In this document: positions 30,925 through 35,064 of the stretch, piece after piece
How the letters are laid out: each line of letters opens with the position of its first letter
Numbering within the stretch: position 1 is the stretch's first letter
Origin: Ga0077527 sp038144955
GTDB taxonomy: Bacteria > Pseudomonadota > Gammaproteobacteria > Burkholderiales > SG8-41
NCBI GenBank assembly: GCA_038144955.1
Contig: JAYQOT010000023.1
Span: 1-35,064, forward strand
Reading direction: 5' to 3'
DNA length: 35,064 bases
Made by a program: the position numbers and the translations under genes
The notes under the pieces: model-generated
Told to the model about the DNA's origin: nothing
Seen by the model: only the letters and a program-made list of their open reading frames with translations
Databases searched by the model: none

Positions 30925-32520
30925 AAAATAGCGATTGCGCAACTGAATTTCATCGTCGGCGACCTCGCCGGCAATTCCAGCAAGATTCTCGATGCATCCC
31001 GTCGTGCAAAGGCGGAAGGGGCTGACTTGCTGTTGACCACCGAGCTGGCATTGTCAGGTTATCCGCCTGAAGACTTGCTGCTGCGGGATGATTTTTTCCA
31101 GGCCTGCGATCGCGCTTTCCGTGATCTGGTGAGTTCCGTTTCCGGGATCACCGTGGTGCTCGGGCATCCGCACCAGATCGGCAGCAGGCGTTATAACGCC
31201 GCTTCGGTAATACGTGATGGTGCAGTGGTGGTGACTTACCTCAAGAGGACACTGCCCAATTACACCGTATTTGACGAGGAGCGCTATTTCGATTCGGGCG
31301 ACACCCCCTGCGTTTTTGAACATCGTGGTGTGCGCATCGGTATCAACATCTGTGCCGATGTCTGGGAGGAGCCTGCGGCCAAGGCGGCAAGGGAGGCGGG
31401 CGCGCAGTTGCTGCTTGTTCTGAATGCGTCTCCCTACCATATCAACAAACAACTCACGCGTTATGAGGTGGTCCGGGAGCGTGTCGGTCATACCGGCATG
31501 TCGGTGATTTATGCCAATCAGGTTGGCGGACAGGATGAACTGGTGTTTGACGGGGCGTCGTTTGCGGTGGATGGCCGGGGTGAACTGACACATCAGCTGC
31601 CGGCGTTCGAGGAAGCGCTGGGATTGGTGGAGTTCGTCAACGGTGCGCCGGTAAAAGGCACGATCAAGTCACCTGTTTCCATGGAAGAAGACATTTACCG
31701 CGCTCTTACTCTGGGCGTGCGCGATTACGTCGGCAAGAACGGTTTCCCTGGGGCGTTACTGGGCTTGTCTGGCGGCATTGATTCGGCGTTGACGCTGGCG
31801 GTCGCTGTCGACGCGCTGGGAGCCGATAAGGTGCATGCAGTGATGATGCCTTCCCAGTTCACTGCTGACATGAGCCGCGAGGATGCAAAAGCGCAGGCAG
31901 CGAAAATGGGCGCACGCTATTCCGAGATCGTGATCAGGCCGCTGTTCGATGCATTCAGGACAGCGTTGGCCGATCAGTTCAGGGGACTGAAGGAGGACGT
32001 CACCGAAGAGAATCTGCAGGCACGGATCCGCGGCACGCTGTTGATGGCGATGTCCAACAAGACCGGCGCGATTGTGCTGACCACCGGCAACAAGAGCGAG
32101 ATGGGCACCGGCTATGCCACTTTGTATGGCGACATGGCGGGTGGTTTTGCGGTTCTCAAGGATTTGCGCAAAACCCTGGTCTACCGGGTTGCCGAGTACC
32201 GGAATTCGATTTCGCCTGTTATTCCCAGGCGGGTTATCGAGCGTGCACCGTCCGCCGAACTGCGCCCCGACCAGAAAGACCAGGACAGTCTGCCTCCTTA
32301 TGACGTGCTGGACGCAATCATGGAGGCGTATGTCGAACAGTACCGTAGTCCCAGGGAAATCGTGGCCATGGGGCATGCTCCTGCTGACGTCGACCGGGTG
32401 GTGCGATTGCTCAGGGTAAGTGAATACAAGCGTCGCCAGTCGCCCGTTGGTATCCGCATCACCAGCAGGGGATTCGGCAAGGATTGGCGTTACCCGATTA
32501 CCAACCGTTTCAGTGAGTGA
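30922..32520 (+). CDS. nadE: Glutamine-dependent NAD+ synthase
   Basis: The 532-residue protein joins an N-terminal nitrilase-type glutaminase domain (about 1-250) to a C-terminal NAD synthase domain. The glutaminase triad is visible as Glu41 (TTELALSGYPPEDLL), Lys in KRTLPNY (about 110), and Cys in GINICADVWEE (about 145). The ATP-binding motif LSGGIDSAL lies at 282-290, followed by TGNKSEMGTGYATLYGDMAGG and RPDQKDQDSLPPYDVLD. It makes NAD+ from nicotinic acid adenine dinucleotide with glutamine as the amide source. It is followed after 59 bases by glnB, which links glutamine use and glutamine sensing. Confidence 0.95.
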   Translation: MKIAIAQLNFIVGDLAGNSSKILDASRRAKAEGADLLLTTELALSGYPPEDLLLRDDFFQACDRAFRDLVSSVSGITVVLGHPHQIGSRRYNAASVIRDGAVVVTYLKRTLPNYTVFDEERYFDSGDTPCVFEHRGVRIGINICADVWEEPAAKAAREAGAQLLLVLNASPYHINKQLTRYEVVRERVGHTGMSVIYANQVGGQDELVFDGASFAVDGRGELTHQLPAFEEALGLVEFVNGAPVKGTIKSPVSMEEDIYRALTLGVRDYVGKNGFPGALLGLSGGIDSALTLAVAVDALGADKVHAVMMPSQFTADMSREDAKAQAAKMGARYSEIVIRPLFDAFRTALADQFRGLKEDVTEENLQARIRGTLLMAMSNKTGAIVLTTGNKSEMGTGYATLYGDMAGGFAVLKDLRKTLVYRVAEYRNSISPVIPRRVIERAPSAELRPDQKDQDSLPPYDVLDAIMEAYVEQYRSPREIVAMGHAPADVDRVVRLLRVSEYKRRQSPVGIRITSRGFGKDWRYPITNRFSE

Positions 32521-32579
32521 GTTTCCGGTGCTTGTGCTATTCTTTCGATGAAAGCCAACGTTCAACGGCGGGAGCAAAA

Positions 32580-32918
32580 ATGAAGAAGATCGAGGCGATA
32601 TTCAAGCCCTTCAAACTGGATGAGGTTCGCGAAGCACTGTCTGAGATCGGGGTCAGCGGGCTGACGGTAACCGAGGTCAAGGGTTTCGGCCGGCAAAAGG
32701 GGCACACTGAGCTTTACCGGGGCGCGGAATACGTGGTCGATTTCCTGCCCAAGGTCAAAGTGGAGGTCGTGATTCCGGACAAACTGCTGGAAACCGCCGT
32801 TGATGCTGTAGTCAAGGCCGCGCGGACAGGAAAAATCGGGGATGGCAAGATTTTCGTCAGCGACGTTGCTGAGGTCATTCGCATCCGCACCGGAGAAACG
32901 AACGAATCAGCCGTATAG
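32580..32918 (+). CDS. glnB: Nitrogen regulatory protein P-II
   Basis: The start is ATG 32580, preceded by GGGAG, giving 112 residues, the usual PII length. The T-loop GRQKGHTELYRGAEYVVDF contains Tyr51, the site of uridylylation by GlnD, and the C-terminal signature GDGKIFVSDVAEVIRIRTGE is complete. PII reports 2-oxoglutarate and glutamine status to NtrB, glutamine synthetase adenylyltransferase and, in its GlnK form, to Amt. It is most probably in one transcript with nadE and may also have its own promoter in the 59-base gap. It ends 7 bases from the convergent smr gene. Confidence 0.96.
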   Translation: MKKIEAIFKPFKLDEVREALSEIGVSGLTVTEVKGFGRQKGHTELYRGAEYVVDFLPKVKVEVVIPDKLLETAVDAVVKAARTGKIGDGKIFVSDVAEVIRIRTGETNESAV

Positions 32919-32925
32919 CCTTTCT

Positions 32926-33495
32926 TTAGCGCGAGCCGCGCAATAAAACCAGCACGGCACCGCCTCCGCCCTCTGTCCGGGGCGCCTGGCAATAGGCGAG
33001 CACTTCATCGCGCTGCATCAGCCATCCCGCAACCTTGCGTTTGAGTACGGGTTCCCGGTTGGGGGATCGCAAGCCCTTGCCGTGAACGATGCGCACGCAG
33101 CGCAAACCCCTGCGTTTGCAGTTCGCCAGGAAGCCGCTCAACTCTGTTCGAGCTTCCGTAACCGTCAGTCCATGCAGGTCGAGGTGCTCCTGCACCACCC
33201 AGTGACCGCGGCGCAATCTGCGCAGATCCTGCGTTGACAGCCCGTTACGCAGAAAGACCAGTTCATCCCCGTTTTCCAGTCCGGACTCCCATGCCGGGGC
33301 ATCACTGAGCGAGTCGAGCAGTACTGCTTGTTCGTCCTGAAGGCGTTTGGCAGCGATCGGGCGGGGGCGCGGGCGATCAAGTCGAGCGCGTCCCGGGGAT
33401 GCAATCGGTGTGACGTCCTGAAGTGCCGAAAGGAACAACTCCCTGTCTACCGGATCGGGACGTGCGCCAGGGCCGGTTTTTTTGCTGCGCCCCAT
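32926..33495 (-). CDS. Smr domain protein
   Basis: The 189-residue protein has a basic N-terminal region (MGRSKKTGPGARP) and a C-terminal Smr domain with LDLHGLTVTEARTELSGFL (about 106-124), VRIVHGKGLRSP and the closing AYCQAPRTEGGGGAVLVLLR. Smr domains, found alone or at the end of MutS2, bind or nick nucleic acids. Stand-alone members are widespread but mostly uncharacterised. It lies 23 bases after trxB on the same strand, a usual neighbour pair in betaproteobacteria, and is likely co-transcribed. Confidence 0.9.
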   Translation of the reverse strand: MGRSKKTGPGARPDPVDRELFLSALQDVTPIASPGRARLDRPRPRPIAAKRLQDEQAVLLDSLSDAPAWESGLENGDELVFLRNGLSTQDLRRLRRGHWVVQEHLDLHGLTVTEARTELSGFLANCKRRGLRCVRIVHGKGLRSPNREPVLKRKVAGWLMQRDEVLAYCQAPRTEGGGGAVLVLLRGSR

Positions 33496-33518
33496 GTCCT
33501 CTCAGGCTGACCGTTGTT

Positions 33519-34481
33519 TCAGGCCAGTCCCTGACTCTCCAGGAATTTCTGCGCATCAAGAGCCGCCATGCAGCCGGTGCCGGCGCTGGTGACGGCCTGC
33601 CGGTAGACATGATCCTGAACGTCGCCCGCTGCAAATACGCCCGGCACACTGGTGGCGGTGGCATTGCCGTTGAGACCGCTGCGCGTGACGATGTAGCCAT
33701 TTTTCATCTCGAGCTGTCCGTTGAAAATTTCGGTATTGGGCTTGTGACCGATGGCGATGAAAACCCCCTGAAGCTTTTTTTCGGCAGGGGTGCCGGATTT
33801 GGCATGCTTGACGCGCATGCCGGTGACGCCAGTGTTGTCTCCGAGGACTTCGTCGAGGACGTGATCCCAGAGTATCGTGGCCTTGCCGGAGGCGACGCGC
33901 TCATTGAGCTTGTCGACCAGGATGGCTTCGGCACGGAATTTGTCACGACGGTGAACGATGGTGACGTGGCGGGCGATGTTGGTCAGGTAGAGCGCTTCTT
34001 CGACTGCCGTGTTGCCGCCACCGATGACTGCAACATCCTGGTTCTTGTAGAAGAAACCGTCGCAGGTTGCACAACCTGATACTCCCTTGCCCATGAATTT
34101 TTCCTCTGAGGGCAGACCGAGATACATGGCCGAAGCTCCGGTTGCGATGATCAGGGCGTCGCAGGTGTAGGTGCCCTGATCACCGATCAGGGTGAGTGGC
34201 TTTTCCGAGAGGCGGACTGTATGGATATGGTCGAAGATCATTTCCGTGTTGAAGCGTTCAGCATGCTTCTGGAAGCGCGCCATCAGCTCGGGGCCCTGGA
34301 CACCTTCGGCATCCGCCGGCCAGTTGTCGACGTCGGTGGTGGTCATCAGTTGCCCGCCCTGGGCCAGGCCGGTGATCAGTACCGGCTTGAGGTTGGCGCG
34401 GGCGGCGTAGACGGCGGCGGAGTAACCGGCGGGGCCGGAGCCGAGGATCAATACTCGGGAATGTTTAATGGGTGTATTCAT
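33519..34481 (-). CDS. trxB: Thioredoxin reductase
   Basis: I choose ATG 34481 (320 residues, MNTPIKHSRVLILGSG). An in-frame start at 34541 would add 20 residues not typical of the family. It has the FAD motif GSGPAGYSAAVYAARA (15-30), the redox-active SGCATCDGFF (Cys137 and Cys140), the NADPH motif GGGNTAVEEALYL, and AAGDVQDHVYRQAVTSAGTGCMAALDA for FAD binding near the end. It reduces thioredoxin with NADPH. No strong ribosome binding site is seen. A TACAAT (34513-34508) can be the -10 box on the minus strand. Confidence 0.96.
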   Translation of the reverse strand: MNTPIKHSRVLILGSGPAGYSAAVYAARANLKPVLITGLAQGGQLMTTTDVDNWPADAEGVQGPELMARFQKHAERFNTEMIFDHIHTVRLSEKPLTLIGDQGTYTCDALIIATGASAMYLGLPSEEKFMGKGVSGCATCDGFFYKNQDVAVIGGGNTAVEEALYLTNIARHVTIVHRRDKFRAEAILVDKLNERVASGKATILWDHVLDEVLGDNTGVTGMRVKHAKSGTPAEKKLQGVFIAIGHKPNTEIFNGQLEMKNGYIVTRSGLNGNATATSVPGVFAAGDVQDHVYRQAVTSAGTGCMAALDAQKFLESQGLA

Positions 34482-34507
34482 GGAATTGATGGGTATGAAG
34501 AGCCGTG

Positions 34508-34537
34508 ATTGTAGTGCATGAAGCGGGCGCATGCACT
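34508..34537 (-). promoter_or_regulatory. trxB promoter region with overlapping inverted repeat
   Basis: On the minus strand TACAAT (34513-34508) is a good -10 box. Directly upstream, AGTGCATG (34513-34520) and CATGCACT (34530-34537) form a perfect 8-bp inverted repeat with a 9-base spacer, placed between the expected -10 and -35. This is where a repressor would act. Further upstream CACTG is repeated several times (34533-34552). No clear -35 is present. Confidence 0.45.
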
Positions 34538-34643
34538 GCACTGCATCGCACTGTAGCAGCTCGGTGACGGTGTGCGAACCGTTTCCGGTGCAGCGGCTCC
34601 GTATTCGGGGATGCTATATACTGCGAAAACTCAAATCAGGGTG

Positions 34644-35064
34644 ATGAGCAGTGGAAAAAAAATCTCTGAGCGATTGGTTCGGCAAGTGTTGAGTGAAGTA
34701 CGTGCCGGACTTGCTGGTGCGGGACTGAAAGTCCTGCCGGCCGCTGTTCTGCTGGTTCAGAGCTCACTGCTGTTTGCGGCGGGCACCGCAGCCGATGCCC
34801 CTTTGCGGTCCGACCAACCCTACCCTGATTCAGGAATCGCAGGTCTTGATGACCGCGCGCGGCAGCCTTTTCATATCGCCCAGGGCCCGGCTGGCAGCGG
34901 AAGCAGTGATCCCGGCGACAGTTTGCGGTTTGAAATCCGGAGCTTCGCAGCTGAAGGCAATACCTTGCTGGGCTCGCCTGAAATCAACCGGGTTCTGGAG
35001 CAGTTACCGGTCCCCGCAGGGATTTCGGCGATGTGCAACGTGCGCTGGAAGCGCTGCAGAAGCT
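34644..35064 (+). CDS. ShlB/FhaC-type two-partner secretion outer-membrane transporter, N-terminal part, apparently frameshifted
   Basis: The frame from ATG 34644 (after AGGG) stays open to the window edge. It gives a hydrophobic signal-like stretch (LKVLPAAVLLVQSSLLFAAG-TAADA, about residues 29-53), a Pro/Gly/Ser-rich linker, and then FEIRSFAAEGNTLLGSPEINRVLEQL, the beginning of a ShlB-type POTRA domain. From 35006 the expected POTRA continuation TGPRRDFGDVQRALEALQK is found in a different frame (35006-35062), whereas the original frame gives an unrelated sequence. This points to a one-base deletion near 35004-35006. The family forms outer-membrane beta-barrels that secrete a large TpsA partner. 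A TATACT (34617-34622) may be the -10 box. Confidence 0.78.
   Translation, partial: MSSGKKISERLVRQVLSEVRAGLAGAGLKVLPAAVLLVQSSLLFAAGTAADAPLRSDQPYPDSGIAGLDDRARQPFHIAQGPAGSGSSDPGDSLRFEIRSFAAEGNTLLGSPEINRVLEQLPVPAGISAMCNVRWKRCRS

Noticed and set aside
34533..34552. CACTG-rich stretch as a CRISPR or tandem-repeat array
   Set aside because: Only a few five-base units with irregular spacing are present, too little for an array.
1..35064. tRNA, rRNA, CRISPR array, prophage or integrated plasmid
   Set aside because: No cloverleaf-like sequence, no rRNA stretch, no regular repeat-spacer pattern and no phage or plasmid genes were recognised by eye. A covariance-model scan would be needed to exclude small RNAs.

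Overview
The window looks like a chromosomal segment of a GC-rich betaproteobacterium, most likely Burkholderiales or a close uncultured relative. The basis is gene content: a Bug/TctC-type binding protein, a TAXI-TRAP importer, a Liv-type ABC importer next to glutaryl-CoA dehydrogenase, and the gene orders trxB-smr and nadE-glnB. This placement is inference from gene style, not from a marker gene. No rRNA, tRNA, CRISPR array or replication origin was seen, and no gap between genes exceeds about 260 bases. || Layout. 1-977: right part of an IS3-family element, with the end of orfA, an intact -1 slippery site and an orfB broken by an amber codon. 1034-5811 (minus strand): hydroxypyruvate isomerase, TAXI binding protein, fused TRAP permease and tartronate semialdehyde reductase, with a terminator-like hairpin between the binding protein and the permease. 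5862-8642 (plus): MocA-like nucleotidyltransferase, MoxR ATPase and CoxE-like VWA protein, without any visible CO dehydrogenase structural gene. 8649-11047: FlK-like thioesterase, Ldh-family oxidoreductase and an Ada-like regulator/methyltransferase. 11173-15638 (plus): a five-gene catabolic operon (extradiol-type VOC dioxygenase, Bug binding protein, FAH-family hydrolase, secreted SGNH hydrolase, alpha/beta hydrolase) behind a recognisable promoter and candidate operator. 15676-17484 (minus): an orphan GspE/PilB ATPase. 17730-18932: an ammonium transporter behind a sigma-54 promoter with two NtrC-like boxes. 19156-22708: MaoC-like hydratase, TerC protein, esterase and TauD-type dioxygenase. 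22966-27905: a full Liv-type ABC importer, convergent with gcdH (27911-29101). 29188-33495: FemAB-like and NUDIX pair, nadE, glnB and smr. 33519-34481: trxB. 34644-35064: start of a ShlB/FhaC-type outer-membrane transporter that appears frameshifted. || How it fits together. Most of the window concerns uptake and breakdown of small organic acids and acyl-CoA compounds; three different classes of solute-binding importer occur in 23 kb. A second theme is nitrogen control: amt with an NtrC/sigma-54 promoter, glutamine-dependent nadE, and glnB. || The least explained items are the 11-15.6 kb catabolic operon of unknown substrate, two long intergenic hairpin elements (7317-7438 and 18932-19067) that each start at the stop codon of the gene before them, and the CoxD/CoxE-like pair lacking its usual partner enzyme.
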